Shown here piece after piece: positions 26,784 to 41,700 of a DNA stretch of 62,000 bases. This stretch comes from Apostichopus japonicus. Taxonomy: Eukaryota; Echinodermata; Holothuroidea; Aspidochirotida; Stichopodidae. Location: the NCBI RefSeq assembly GCF_037975245.1, contig NC_092575.1:22847341-22909340 (forward strand). Reading direction: 5' to 3'. The position numbers and the translations under genes were made by a program. Under the pieces are notes generated by a model that saw only the letters and a list, made by a program, of their open reading frames with translations, was not told the origin of the DNA and did not search any database. The number at the start of each line of letters is the position of its first letter. The first letter of the stretch is position 1.

Positions 26784-29700
26784 CATTACAAATGCGTTAA
26801 AAGGAGCATTGGGAATAGAACAAGAACGTTGAAGTTACCAAGAGTATTTTTTGTTATACCTCTCGCTTTGTGCAATCAAAACCCTGAATTAAATATATCT
26901 GTGCTATTTAAATGGATTTTAGTAATTATCTTACGCATAATCTAATTGATTATTTACGATCTAACTGAATAAAGAGTAATCATTATAAGCTAGAAACACA
27001 CATGAGAAAATACACGTGTGGATATTTGATGCTGATTTGAAGAATCCTGATTATCCATTTATGTCAAACAATACTTATTCTAATGATGCGGCAATTCACT
27101 TCAACTTAAGTTGAAGTGATCAACAAAACGTCATGTTAAAATTTTAGTCTCCGTTCTATCAGGCCTCCTTTTTGTACAATAGAGTACAAACGAAATTTTC
27201 TGATTGCCCAAGCCGTGGATTATTAATCTGTCAAGTTTCTTTGTTTAGCTCTGTCAAGAGTCACACAATTGATAGCATAATTCATTGTTTAGAACTTAAA
27301 CTAATGTATAACAGTTTTTATAGCAGAATTTAAAATATCTTCCCAGATGAAGTTTTACAAAGAAGTGGAATAATAATTTAATGGATTAGAAAAAAAACGA
27401 ACTGTCATAAATATTGATCGAATTACTTTTATTTTTAAAATACTGAATTCCTAAACAAAGTACACTCAACATATTCGAAAAGTAGTTATAAGTATAATCA
27501 ACACACATGAAAGTTATCATATTTTTTTTCACTGCACATGACCATTTTCCTCCAATAATTGCAATTTAAACCCCATCGAGAAAAATTGAAAACAAATTTA
27601 ATTCCTTGAAAATGTTTTTCTTTCTCTGTCCTATTCCTCTTAACACTTAACGTGTACAGGGCTACATAGTTTCACATTGTATTGAAATATTAACATTTTT
27701 GATTTTTTGTTTGTTTTTTCTTTAATAATCAAGTGTTTGCAAAATATTCGTGCGGTGTTTATATAAGTACATGTGCTGTAGTGAAAGTACATAAATACGG
27801 ACTAATTTTATACTCAATGAGGAGATACCAAAGACAACAGTATGTTACAATTATAAACAACAATTATGACAAGTGGTGTATTTGAAATTAATTGATTTTC
27901 AAGCTTCAAGCAAAAAATTAAATTGCTATACAACATCATAACGTGAAAGGTTCGAAACATGATTTAATTTCAAAACTGAATGAATCTCTCACCTATCATT
28001 CCCTAATTCTTAAATTTGATTTATAGTATCAACCATTTTTGGTATATCAATAATTATCCACCCTGCCCCCCAAAAAACGACAAGACAGCTTTGGAAAATA
28101 ATCAGACAAGTTATTTTTTCTTCATCAAGTAGCTTCTTTCAAATAATTTATTTTCATTTTTCGAGCCAAATATTAAATTGCTAACTTACAAAATAAAGTA
28201 AAATGTTGGAAAAGTAATTCCATTTACTAATAGCATAAAGCTCGTCAATTCAGGTTGTACACAACTGTCCTTCATTTAGTCTCCACTATTTATAGTTGGT
28301 GACTTGTTTAACTGATAGTATCAACCTTTCTCTTTGTGTATCAATCAATACAAAAAAAAAAAAAAAAAAAAAAAAAAAAACGGCAAGGCTTCTCTTTATT
28401 TAATTGACGTTTTTATCATCCTGGAATGTTGAATACATTAATTCAAATTTTTAAAATTATGACCTTATGAACCAAAAAAAAAAGAAGAAGCTATATGTGT
28501 CAGACAAACGTATAACCATAGATAATTCAAATCAGCGTTAAAGCTGAATTCATATAGGCCCTATTTCATATTAAGTATTAAAAGGTCATGTGTTTGCATA
28601 TGTTTAGTTTTTGTTGTTGTTATGATTGCAAATATATGTTACAATGCCAACTATATAAAAACTACTATCTTGAGAAAGTAAAGAACTCATGGAAAAAGTG
28701 ATTTATATTTTCCTTTCCGTCTTTTAGTTTGCGTACACTGTGACAATGTACCACCTTTACTTCATCCTATTTGCAGTATTGTTTTGATGTATATTATGTC
28801 ATAGGAATTTTCGCAAGTACTCTGGTCATTTCCCAGCAGTGTCAGATAAAAAAGATTACAATAAAAAAATGATGGAGTGGCGTGTAATTACTCGAGAAGT
28901 GTATATATAATTTAGAATATACCTGTTCAACCACGTTCGCGATTATACACGTGAACTCAACAAGTTGAATATCAAGCACGTTGAAGTAAATCGTCAGTTT
29001 TAAGAGTTGTGATTGTACTTAGCATTTACTTTCCTTTAATATAGACTATATATTTAGCTGCTATGCAGGACAGTAACTATATCGATACGTGCTTATTAAT
29101 ACTTGAAGGACTGTTTGGAGTTTCATTTAGACAACACTAGAATCATCTGAAATATGTTACCATTCCGACATTCGTGCCTTGAGCAGCCGATACCTCAATG
29201 CACGTGAAAAAGCTGTTTATACTTTTCAAAACAAGATATGAACACTACGTGTTAAGTACACAGACCTATTATGCGACACTTTCATGACAGATGTACCTAA
29301 ATATATGGACGACCACACTTTGCATATAAGAATGGATCTGTAGTTGTTGGCTAGTTACACCTCCTTGGAAGAAGACGAATAAGTATACATAAACTACAGA
29401 AAAATATCCCAGATTCCTGTGAAGTGGAATATCACAACCGTAAAGTAATTTAGCTTAGTTACAACACACAACAAGTTGCTGTAACTTATGTACTGTTTAC
29501 AAATTATCATACTGTGCTTAACGGAAATAAAACGGATTCATGAAAATGTTCCTTCGCTGTTGAAAAAAAGGTGTAGTCTTCAGGTAGGAAAACCAAATAA
29601 GCGACTCAGCAGTCAAATGGGACAGTAATGCTTTAACATAAATTGAATATAACTGTTCAACTCAAATTTAACAAAGCAAAATATATCAGTTGTTCAGGTT

Positions 29701-32700
29701 ATATATAGCCTACCGTTTATTCACAGCCGCCTCCTACACCAAATATTGTAAGACATATATAACATGTAGCACCTTCATGTCGCTTCAGAATTTACAGAAG
29801 AGGAAGGGGAAAAAACTGCGTGCAAAAACAACACATATAATTTAATTCGTGGAAAATTTCAAGCGAGCCATTGTCACAATTACGCTACGCTGCAAAAAAA
29901 GGAGAGAGAAAAATGGCCGTTCCTGATTTCAATGTTATTATACCTTTTCTATTAAATGAAACGTTCTTTTCAACAAATTTGAAAAGAATTTGATCATCAG
30001 ATATCCTTGTTTATTGTAAAGCTTTAATTGCCACATTTGGGTTGAGATTGTGAACTTAAACGACAAATTTTGATCCCAGTCGGATGTCTTTTAAAAAAAA
30101 TTAATAATCGAAGCCCCATGGTCCTATACTTTACTTTTAATCACGTCGGCTACTTTAGTATTGATTAACTGTTTGTTAAATATTTTTGTGTTTCTGTTCA
30201 ATATATGTTAATATCGGTATCTCTAAAATTTTGATTCTCGAGTTACCTAACTGGAATCAGGAACGAGCAACCGGGATTCCTTCTAAAAAATATTTTTCTT
30301 TATAGTTATCCTTCACCGTATACTTCATATATATTGGTGTTATTTATTTATGAACAACAAAGAGGCCCAACAGAACAAGAAATAACATAGACTACACCCT
30401 GAAATCATTGAGGGAAATGTATAATGCCCAAGTATGTTATAGGTAACTGAGGAAAATTACTATATTGTACATCCGGGTCTTTATAAGTGTTATGGACAAT
30501 ATTCTTAACTGATTTTTCTACACAGAAATGGGCCAGAGAGCTATCTGTATTTAATTTTCTGCCATCGGTTTCATTGTCTTTTTCAGCCTTTTACTTAAGT
30601 CATTAATACCTATTCACTTCTTCCATCTTTTTGTATTATGTCGCGGGCACATTCTCCTTCTCGTGACAACGTATACTCCGCCATATGTGATAAAAGTGTA
30701 TACGTGATTCTTGAGGTGTTGCTATACACATAGGTTGTTCGTTGGTTGTTGTTCGGTTTTGTTACATTCTCTGTCAATGCGACTGTACACAGGGAATTAA
30801 ATTAGTATTTGAGTTTGTTAATGACGAACAAAAGACCATAAAGCTGTCCAATTCACATATTAAGTAGTGCAATACTTGTCCATAAAGAACCACTAAGCTA
30901 TCAGTAAAAAACCCGGCTGGTATACTGAATCGGTAAACATGGCCTTTAGACTGCTAAACCCTAGGATCAGTACACATGACACAAAGGGACACAAACAGAA
31001 ATGGAGCAAACAAGTACGATTAGGTACTGAACATGATGGTAACCACTGCAAACTCGTTACAGTACACCCTTCAAGTGCATATCTCGAAACTGATTGAAAA
31101 TTAACCGAATCACAAAAGGAAAAAGAAAGAAAAACTGGTCAAGAAACAGATGTGGAAGTGTCAAATCGACACCCCTTCAAAGAAACCACTCCTGAAGTAG
31201 TTTGATGTCATGATATTATTACACTTGCTTTCGAACGGTATTTTGCTACCCCGTGTAGAAGTATGCGCTGCAGTTCTTGACAAACAGTTTGTAGGTTATA
31301 GTTGTGCTTGTAGGTCGAAATAGTAATATTTGTCGTATATGGGCCATACGTCTTAGCATAGACGCCTAAGTCAAACGAATTCAGCTTTTTGCTAAATAAA
31401 CAAAAATAAGAAAGCTTTCAATGGGACTGTAGCATCCTCTTCATGAGCTTGAAGGATACGACAAATGTGATACCTATTGCATTTTATAACAACTTTTCAC
31501 AAAACGTATATTATGAAAGAGAGAGAGAGTGGGTACTGTACTGGCCCCAGCGAGGCGGAGAGAGAGGCGGGAGCGGTAGTTGTGTTGGAGAATCCCGTCA
31601 CATGAAACGTACAAAAGCTTCCAACGTATTTTGGGATCAGAAAGCTATCTTGCCTTCAGCACGGAGGGTCCAAGCCACTTGGCAATTCTCTGAAAGGTTT
31701 ACTAAGGTACCTTGATCGTTCTTGATCTTTCGACATCGTTGGGTTCAGTTCAACGCCTTCGTCCCATTGGTCGGATTACGGCGTGTTCCAGTCTTGAAGT
31801 ATTAAGGGTGTGAGCAACTTTTCTCCTCATAGTGTCGTTAATGAATTTCAAAGACAGTTTGTAAGGTTATTGCTCTTTCAATTTCTCTTCCTGGTGTCAC
31901 TGTCTATTCAAGATAACATCCCGAAAAGACAAAGATCAACATTTGATTACGTTCTTTATGACCTTACAAAACTAGTCTAAGGCGTGCATCTCTTGTCATT
32001 AGTCGTAATAATTAACACTCAAACGAAACAAACCCGATGAAATGTTATAACGTCTGAAAATGATAAAATTCCGCGTTGACCTTTCGCACAGGATCTATGA
32101 CCATATTACCTGGCCGGCTATTCACACGCCAAGCATAATATTAGTCAAAGAAGTTATACAAATTAGTTTAGCCTTGACTTTTCCGCCAAATGTAAACTAC
32201 GGTAGGCGAGAGACGATTGTTTGCGGCATGACTTTAGTGGAAAGCTCTTCACCAGTATTCCTATCATCCCTTTGAACAGCTTAAGAGAACCGCGTAGTGT
32301 ATTTAAGAAATACAGAACTTGAGAATATTTGTTCCTAACTTTATAGCAGATGGATTGGCGAAAGTCAATAACCATATCCACCTCCCCCACCCCCCCCTCA
32401 ACCCCGAATCCACGCAAATTTCATATATTGAGCCCTTGGTGTGGCCGAAGTGATATCGATTATGTACTACACTAGCCCATCATTTCTAGTAAAAATAAAT
32501 TGCATAATGTATCAAATATGTACCAATTCACACATTGGCATCAAATGCACCGACATGTCGCCGAAACACCATATGTTTAACATTGCTAGAGAAAAGCATG
32601 TCGGGAAAATAATATGAATGTTACAATTAAACAACAGCATGTCAATGTTTGAATCAACATGTTATGTTTCAATATCTGTATAGGCGTTTCGGAAGTAACA

Positions 32701-35700
32701 TCAGCATATTACAACTCAATTTCAGCATGTTAATAATAATAAAATAACAATGTTATTGAATCTGAGGAACGCTTGAATTTTAGTTCGAACCGTTTGGGGT
32801 GGGGGGGGGGGTTAGACAATTATTGGCGATACCATTCGTTTCTAGATATATATCAACCTTACGAACAAATGCTAGCATATCACGATTGATGTGAAAATGT
32901 ATTGCTTTCCCTAACATTGCGAAACAAATGGCGTTCCGTATATGTCATTTAGCTTCAAGTTTGGACATGTAAATAAATATGATATGTACCACATTAACTC
33001 TAGGAATTTGTAGATATATGAGTGTTGCATAAACACGACTATAGTCGTTTAATTTTGTTGGCTCTGTGATAAATTATATGTAGTATCGAGTTGGCATATT
33101 TGTAATTCATTACAAAAACAAATTAACTAAATAAATGGGTTTTCAGTACCGGCATACGAATGGTACCGGATGGTACACAATATTTAATGTATAATTTCTT
33201 TGCGGTTTATTTGTGATTAGTGGTTTCGAACGCATACACAGCTTAACATTTGTACACCTGTCACAGTTATTTGTGGTGGTAATCGGTGTTAATCAGAATA
33301 CAAATTGACGTATTTATAATAATGTCCCCTAAATACTGATAAATTTGACTTAAAATATCAACATAAAAAACCCAGTAAAATATAATAATAAACAAAAGGG
33401 GAAAAAAAGAGAGAAAAAAAAAGAAGGAAATTTCACTCGTACTAATAAAAAAAATCATACCTTAAATGATCGAAAGATGAAAAAGAGGATTTGCCAAAAT
33501 TTGAAGAGGACACGGAAAGCGAGAGAGCTTGTGCAAACGTTACTGGATTTTATGTACATTATTAAGGGGGATTTTACACTGAAATTCACCTTCAACCTAG
33601 AAAAAAAAAAACTAAAAAAAAAATTAACAGCATATCATTTCTGTAATTAATATGTTCTAATTTTAACATAACAAGGAACAAAATCAGTTTCGATTGCCTC
33701 ATACCTAATTGTTTCTCTCTATTTATCGTTCCCTGCTCTCATCTTTATTTGTCAAATGACTCCTTGTAATGTGATACATTCGTAATGTTTATTTAGCTGC
33801 CTACGTTCTCTTTAATAAATTTAAGTCTTCACCCAAAATTGCAACATATTTTCTTTTTCTTGTACGAATGGGGATATAAATGAATTCTGGGAGAAGACAT
33901 TTTGAGCTCCATTGCCATGATGGTAACGACATGGCACTCAATCATAGTTTACTTAAGGAACATTCACACAATTGTTGTTTATCTAGCTTCAAAACAGCTG
34001 ATTGGCGTTTTCATAATCATTACTCATTTGAGTCAATTTCCCAACAAATTTACTCGTAATGCTACAGCAATGGTCTTGACAAAAACTATCTGAAGTATTT
34101 CCCCCGTGCTATACATATATGTTAATATTAACGGTTAATTATCGTAAATGGTTAATGAAAATAGTAGCTTACGCCCTGATAACAAACAAAGTATAGACGA
34201 AGCTATATCTACGTACATGTCAGAAACGCAAAAGGTTTACGCCATAATATTGCGAATCACCAGAATATCCCTGTTAGCTGTTATAGGAGAGTACCTTTAA
34301 TAAGAGCGGATGATGTTGAGTACTGTACGAGTTGAAATTGTGTTTTTATTCAAGTAGTTCGAGGTTTAACTTACCGATAATTAGTGAATGCAATACGTGT
34401 TATATTATTAATCAGATATATCAAGTCATTGGAACGGGCTTTGTCGGAAGAAGGGTCACAAGGGTGTATATGTCATGATATCACTGCGAGAGACAGTGCC
34501 CCGACTTATATATAAATATATAAACAAAATTAAAAAAAAAAATGTTATTTTCGACGTCACAGAAATATCACGTAATGACGTTGAGAAGATGATATATAGT
34601 ATAACTAAAATGTCTTTCTTTTATCATTTGTTATATTCAGGCAAGATCCATGGCAAGTTGCCAAGATGATTAAGCAGTACATGCAACAACATAACATCCC
34701 CCAAAGAGAAGTGGTAGATGCCACTGGGTTAAACCAATCACACTTATCCCAACATCTCAACAAGGGAACCCCGATGAAGAGTATGAAGAGAAACCTTTTA
34801 TACCAATGGTATATCAGAAAACAAGTCGAAGTAGCAAACCGTAAGTACATTCATAAACATTTTTATAGAAATTTCAGAAAGAACAGAAAGTATACTTCCC
34901 CAACCCCCCCCCTCCCGCAAAAAAGTCAGACATACAGTTACTAATAAGATATTGTATTATATATTGTAGGAAATATGACGTATACAGCATCTTGAACTGA
35001 ACATTCACTAAACTTGACCACAAAACCTGTCTTACTGTGTCACAGTTTTTACGAAGATTGTAGCTCTGACAAAATATACATTACGTCATAATTACATCGG
35101 AAATTATATATTTATGCATTGAAAGAGGTACTGATTATGATTCCAGGTGGATGAATTCATGCAACTGTGTTCAATTTAATGCTAAATCAATAAAAGCATC
35201 CGGTACCCATCTCATTTACACAATCCACTTTCTTCACTCCAGTGATCATTATTCATATTTTTCTGTACGAACACATCTGGACGTTGTTAACGAAGGAAGT
35301 CCTTTTAGCGTAGACTAAGGCGTATAGCATATATAACTGTCCTTGGCATAATAAGTACAGATGACAACATCTATGCCGCCAATAATGCGACATATTTGAT
35401 ATATATCTATTCTAATTAATCTATTTGGGTGGCGGGAAACATCTACTTGGAAACTCAAGAAATATTTTTACATTACATCCTCGAATGCTGGTTTAGTTCT
35501 GTCATTTTCGTAATTCAAGTTTCCGAGGGAAACGATATGTTTGAAAGGGAATCAATAAGGCTGTATTGATCAATTGTCTGTAGAAAGTTTCTTGACGACG
35601 ACCAAAATTCTCTATTTAATCATGTTCTTGCGAATGCATTATGTAGCCTATAAGTTTGTAAGGACATTCCCATCCAGCATTATCTACATATTCAAATGCA

Positions 35701-38700
35701 AAATCAGAACAGAATTTCACATAAAAGTTTTCATATTTGTATACTTTGCAACATAAACGTCTCATGCACTGTATACATAGTTATTACGTGGGCCTGACCA
35801 AACTGCAATAAGGTAAATCCCAATTCCATTAATTAACGGCTATTAAGCCGTTTTGTAACTCAGTTTGGTAATTTACATCACTTTGCATAGTACTTGAGTA
35901 CAACGTCACTTAAGGGTTCCTTTGCAATTCATTGAGGTTTCTTACGGTTAGAAATTCCATTTTTATCTGATATTTTGGAGAAGATATTTTATCGATATCA
36001 TAGAAAAGGTAACGTGGAAAAGCTGTCATTGTGATGGCATTCAGTAAGGGAGAGAAAACTTAACCGATGTACACATCCTGTAACAGATAACAGCTTCAAA
36101 GAAAAGTGCAACGGGCTAATTTGTTTCCACCTTTGACTTCGTGTCAAACAAGAAACAAACATTAAACTTATGAAGATATTTGAACATGTTCCGAATTCCA
36201 GTGAAACGATGTGTCATCTCATAAGCAAACACAACATACCAAGACAAAAGCAACATTTATTAACCATGTTGCGTTTGATCAATTTCTTTCATTCGTAAAC
36301 TGGAAGCTGTGAGGACTGATGATAGAATTGATGAAAGTTTAGGAAATTTGCATATGTTCACTCGCTCCTTACATAATATAATATACTTATATTACTTTCG
36401 ACCACTTGGGCTGAGATCATGCGTAGAATCTGTCCTGTAGAGATACACTGCAGAGCACATGTGTGCGGTAGGTCGATTAACAACATTCGACCAAGATCAT
36501 GTTAGTATCTATTCGTGTTTGAAGTGACTCGTGATAATCACTTGAAAATAACAGTCATTATCACACAGTTATACAATCTCGATGTAAGGAGACTGGGATT
36601 TGAGAGTGGCTCAAAGGTTTTCGTTTTACATCCCCAGTTATATGTTATGTGATGAATAATACAAAGTACTAGTGTTTTAGAGACTGTATTAATATACAAA
36701 AAACTATACGTGGTTAAAAAACCTAAGAAACATCTTACATGCTAGAAGTAAAACTACAGACACACCCATTTCCAAAATACAGCTATACCAACACAACCGT
36801 TGCCTAATAATAGATGCGTATAAGCATGCGACAGAAAGTTCTATCAACTTTAACCCCGTTAAATTGTTTCGACTGAGAGGATAATTTTTTAAAGTATACG
36901 CAAGTTCGTTGTTGTAATTCAGTTGCAACACTAATGAAAAAAAAAAAAAAACTGTACATTACTTGAGTAACTCGGGGAGGTTTGTTTGTTGATTTGACAA
37001 TTTGACCAAACCTCTACTAATTGGTATTGCACAAATAATATTGCGACTAACTTAAGACAATACTCCTGGATGTTAAAGAGTAACAAGAACAGAGTGAATT
37101 ATTATGGTTTACATTCGATTCGAGAACTTTTGTCGCTCATACGCTATTGTTACATTAGTAATGATCACATACCAAGAGCTAATCCACAGCTTTAAAACTT
37201 CTGAACTTTGTAGTCACTGTTATCTGAAAAAACCCGCGACTATTCTGCTCTAGTATGGATTTCGGTTTCGACAGAAAGTATCAAAGGAACTGGAAAATTC
37301 AATATCTTAAAATTGATCTTTAAAACAGTTAAGATGACTATTAATTATATGACCAAAGTAGTTTTATAAGTTTTCTTTTCAAAATGTTATCCCAGCTGTT
37401 AACATCGGATCCTTTGTTTTACTTTTCAATGTAATGATGAAATTAGTGTATATACGTTCAACACTCTGACGGAACTGACACCTGATGAGTTAAAATCATG
37501 CATATAAGTCACCCTAGATAACGTTTTGTCAATCCCGATACTTTGAAATGGTAAGCCAAGTTACTTTTTTTGTTTAACTGATATCAAATAGTAAATTATT
37601 AAAAATTGTTTAATGCGAATAAACAGATCCACTTATATGAAACAGGTGATCATAACATTTTAAACATTTACAGCAAATAGTTAATATTGCTGGTAAATAA
37701 ATTGTCAGGTTTGAAGTGTTTTGTAAACTTGATTTCAAATGAGATGTGAGTGAAAGCTTTCGAATTTTGTAGGACATGTAGAGCCTTTATTGTTTATCAT
37801 AATGTAACATATTAACAGTAGTTAAATCAATGTCAAAAACGTTTCACAGTTTAATCAATGCATGAATAGCCTCACAAAAGATGTAAAATAAATCCAACAA
37901 CTGCAAATGTTTATCAGAGGCTTTCTGTTGTTTACCAATTACTCAAAAGTGCACTTATTATGAAAAAAAAAGGAATCGTGTATTTTTTTTTGTTATTGGA
38001 GACACCTGCTACGGTGAGGTCATTGTTTTAAATTCAAATAAACTTATTTGTGAAGAGGTCAGCATGTGCATTGTTACGTTTACATTACTCTCTCTCTCTC
38101 TCTATATATACTAACCACAACCGCCTGAAAAAAAGGGTCTAGAACAGATGAAAAGTCGTAACGACAATGTTGAACTATTTTGCACTCGAAATATCACTTA
38201 CAAAAGGGCATACACAGTAACACATTTGACCTCTATTTGCAAACCGTTCATTCTTTAGAAAATGTTGCGGTAAACTTGTAGATTAACATGGATCTTTAAG
38301 TGTAAAGAATGTAAGATCTTTAAGTGTAAAGAAATGTAAACTTCTAACCACAGGTGTCCCCTGAAAAAAAAGGGTGCAATAATACAATACAAAGTAAAAA
38401 ATAAAAATAAACAGGCAGAGATATACTTATTCAATGAGAACTTTTCTATGATTTTGAATACTAAAGTTTAATCAAGATGACTAGCAGATTGACTGCAGCA
38501 GAGTGGGAATTAATTTAGCAGATACGGTGGCTATAAGCACAAGGAGAGCATCTTTGAGCCTGCTTCGATATTAATAGACTGTTCAGTGTAAACAAACTCT
38601 GAAGTGCATACGTACAATTTCCAAGTGGCACCACTCTGTGACATTGCTTGAAAACGAACTGTTTGCAATCCCTAGCCATGACCAATAAGTCGGTTATTAA

Positions 38701-41700
38701 TAGCGGTTCTACATGTGGCTTTATCTTTGGGCTAGTCACTACCATCCATCCGACCCAGTCCTAAGAGATTAAAATTGGCAAGAAAAAGCAATTGCGTGCA
38801 AAAGGGGATGTGTAGTATCCATTCACTATGCACACATGTGAACATTCAACGCATTGTTCAACGCTTATAGTCTTTAGCTATACTCCCATGGTTTTACGAC
38901 TTTGGTAGCCACATTGGCGTAAACTGTGTTGAAAAGGAAAGGCTTAACCAATAAGTCGTATCAATCTTGTTCCCTCGTCGAAATACTTATTAAACAGCAG
39001 TAAGTTACGAAAACTATATATGAGATAAATATTGTACACAGAATAAAATTGTACTATTTTAATTTTTTTTATTGGAGACGTCGCAAATGGACACTGTCGA
39101 GTTTGGTAGTGTACTTCGAGTGGTTGTTTGATGATACCTCAAGGATATGTTAACAGTATCACGCATAGTCGCATAATAGCTCTACAAAGTAAGACTTTGA
39201 GAAATTTGAAAGAATAATACACTCACACAGCACTTATTCTCACAGCTGCGTTTGGAGGGGCAGGGGAGCAACGGACTGACTATTGTGGTTTCGATGACAA
39301 GTCTTACGAATCGTACTGTAATTATCAAGTTATGCGTATGATGAATTATTATGAAAAGAAAGTGTGATATGGCATAGCAATCAAGTAATTTTTAATATAC
39401 GCAAAACAATTATCAATATATTCAAAACATTTCTTTTTACTATTTTTATTTACTATCTCATTAAAATAACATCACCAAAATGGTTTCCATATCTCTTTTT
39501 TTTTCATTTGAACTAAACAACTCCCATTATAATAAAACAAAACTAATAACGACCTCAAGAAAGATACAAAAAATGTGTTTTTGCAACTACTGACATGAAA
39601 GAATGCCGTAACGCACGTTTTGACAAAGTCATCTTCATAAGGTAGGAAGTAGTGAGTCATTTCAAGACATACGATCCCCAAGATCGACCAAAAATAAAAC
39701 TTACAATGACCTTTATCCCCGGAGTAAACATAGGAACCGTGTCAAAGGTCAAGTTTGACAGCTCAATGTCCCACCTGGTGGAGAGGGCATCAGAACTCAT
39801 TAACCACTTGGCTTTTTCAGTTGAGAAGTAATTTATAAAAATCTTTGTTTGGAGACTGTCAAGATAAGACAACGTGGTAGTTCAGCTGATGGGAGCTCAA
39901 GTTCGTGTGGTAAATGGTTTGTCATTAGGCGGCCACAGAGAAACAAAAGAAGCTTGCTACCAGTATCGTTATCAACATTTTCAAAAACCAATGTAGCAAA
40001 AAAGAAAAGAGCAAAAAAAAAAGAGAAATGTGCATCATAATAGTAATAATTTGTAATAACTATATTAATAATTGTATCTTATATAAGACCAAATGCTTTT
40101 GTTCATATGAATATTATGCACTGGTTATGATTAATTATTACAGATACATAGCTAACAAACAACTTACAAGCTAATGGTTATACTAATAAAACAAAAGTAT
40201 AGTGTGGTACTGGATGCACTATTCATAAAGTAAATACATGTTCCATCCCTAAATGGCAGCTGAGGTATGAAAAGAGAACAACTCTCCATGTCCTCATGAA
40301 ATGAAGGGATGTGAATGTTTTGTCACAGGTGTAAATGTTTTTAGTAGACTGTACACTTCAAACTAGGACAGAGTTCTCACCTCTGGCATACAAATGAGTA
40401 TGAATGTTCAACATAAATTTGTATTTTGGAGCAGAGTGTAAACAAAAATCAGATATAAGATAATAGTAGCCTGCTATTTTCCTTTGTAACAGATAATCAT
40501 TGTCTCTAGAGAGACTGTGTATATCAAACTCTAAATTTGTCTGCAATTAAATAAGGACTTTAAACAGCAATAAAATCTAGACATTTAGAAAGAGTACAGA
40601 CACCAGACTGTTATGCTTATGTGGCAGTAAGCACTATTTAAAAAACAAATAAATAACAATGTCATCTAAATAAGGACTTTAAACAGCAATAAAATCTAGA
40701 CATTTAGAGTGAGTACAGACACCAGACTATTATGTTTATGTGACAGTAAGCACTATTTAATAAACAAATAAATAACAATGTCATCTAAATAAGGACTTTA
40801 AACAGCAATAAAATCTAGACATTTAGAGTGAGTACAGACACCAAACTATTATGTTTATGTGACAGTAAGCACTATTTAAAAAACAAATAAATAACAATTT
40901 CAGACTTTTGGAAAAGCTCTATATATAGTAATAACATTAATAACATTAGACCTCTAGAACTGGAAGTTGGAAATTATTACTATCAATTACACTTTTCGAG
41001 GTTTAATGCTGAGCAGAAGGTATTACACGTTAATTTCTTATAGTGGAAATTCGTGACCATATACCCAGGTATTATCCAAACTCCACAATAAAACTCATCG
41101 CTGATTTTAAAATGTATTCTTATTTAATCAAATGCTCAAGGAAAGACATTAACCGTTTACGAACATAAAGCTACACTGGAATGCAGGTTGGACCCAAGAC
41201 ATGGAATTACTTTCCCAAGCTCCCTTGCAGAACTTCAGTCTGAACAGTAAAATTTATGGTTTTTATTTTCCATTATTTTCTTGTTACTTTTATGGGAGTG
41301 TGTGCAATACAAAACTTGCAGTTAGTATAGTACTCAATAGTGCTGGCAGATTTAGTGTTTAATTACAGACATTATCGGTGCTATGTTCAGTGTAAATACC
41401 ACAAAGTTCGTCTTGCCCAAAAAGATATAAGCAGTAGCTAATCAGCCGAATCTGTTTCGAGAACATTATACGTATATTATACACAAAGACTTCTTACAGT
41501 ATTTTTAGTGTTGTAGTGGTCGACCAAAATTTGATTTTGATACGACGGATTTTTCGAAGCACCAGTTCGGCTTATTTAGTATGCGAGCTAAGTATATCCC
41601 ATGGTTAAAAATCATCTAAGTTAGTCTAATTACCATAATCGTAATGGAATGCACAATCATGCACACATTAGGGTTTTGACCCATTCTCAACACGTTTAGC

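Larger units (their letters stand above)
16434..34640 (+). other. hnf1 intron 1 (18.2 kb)
   Basis: GT-AG, phase 2. Very AT-rich. It holds a U2-like repeat cluster (22221-22620), a duplicated E-box inverted repeat (23359-23400), a TATG/TA microsatellite (26316-26781), a 24-bp perfect palindrome (27096-27119), a 29-nt A run (28352-28380), a G run near 32799 and an HNF1-like half-site cluster (34121-34158). No other gene is supported. Confidence 0.9.

Noticed and set aside
26285-26945. Long + frames encoding Met-Tyr-Val-Cys and Tyr-Ile repeats
   Set aside because: Direct translation of a (TATG)n/(TA)n microsatellite in several frames at once.
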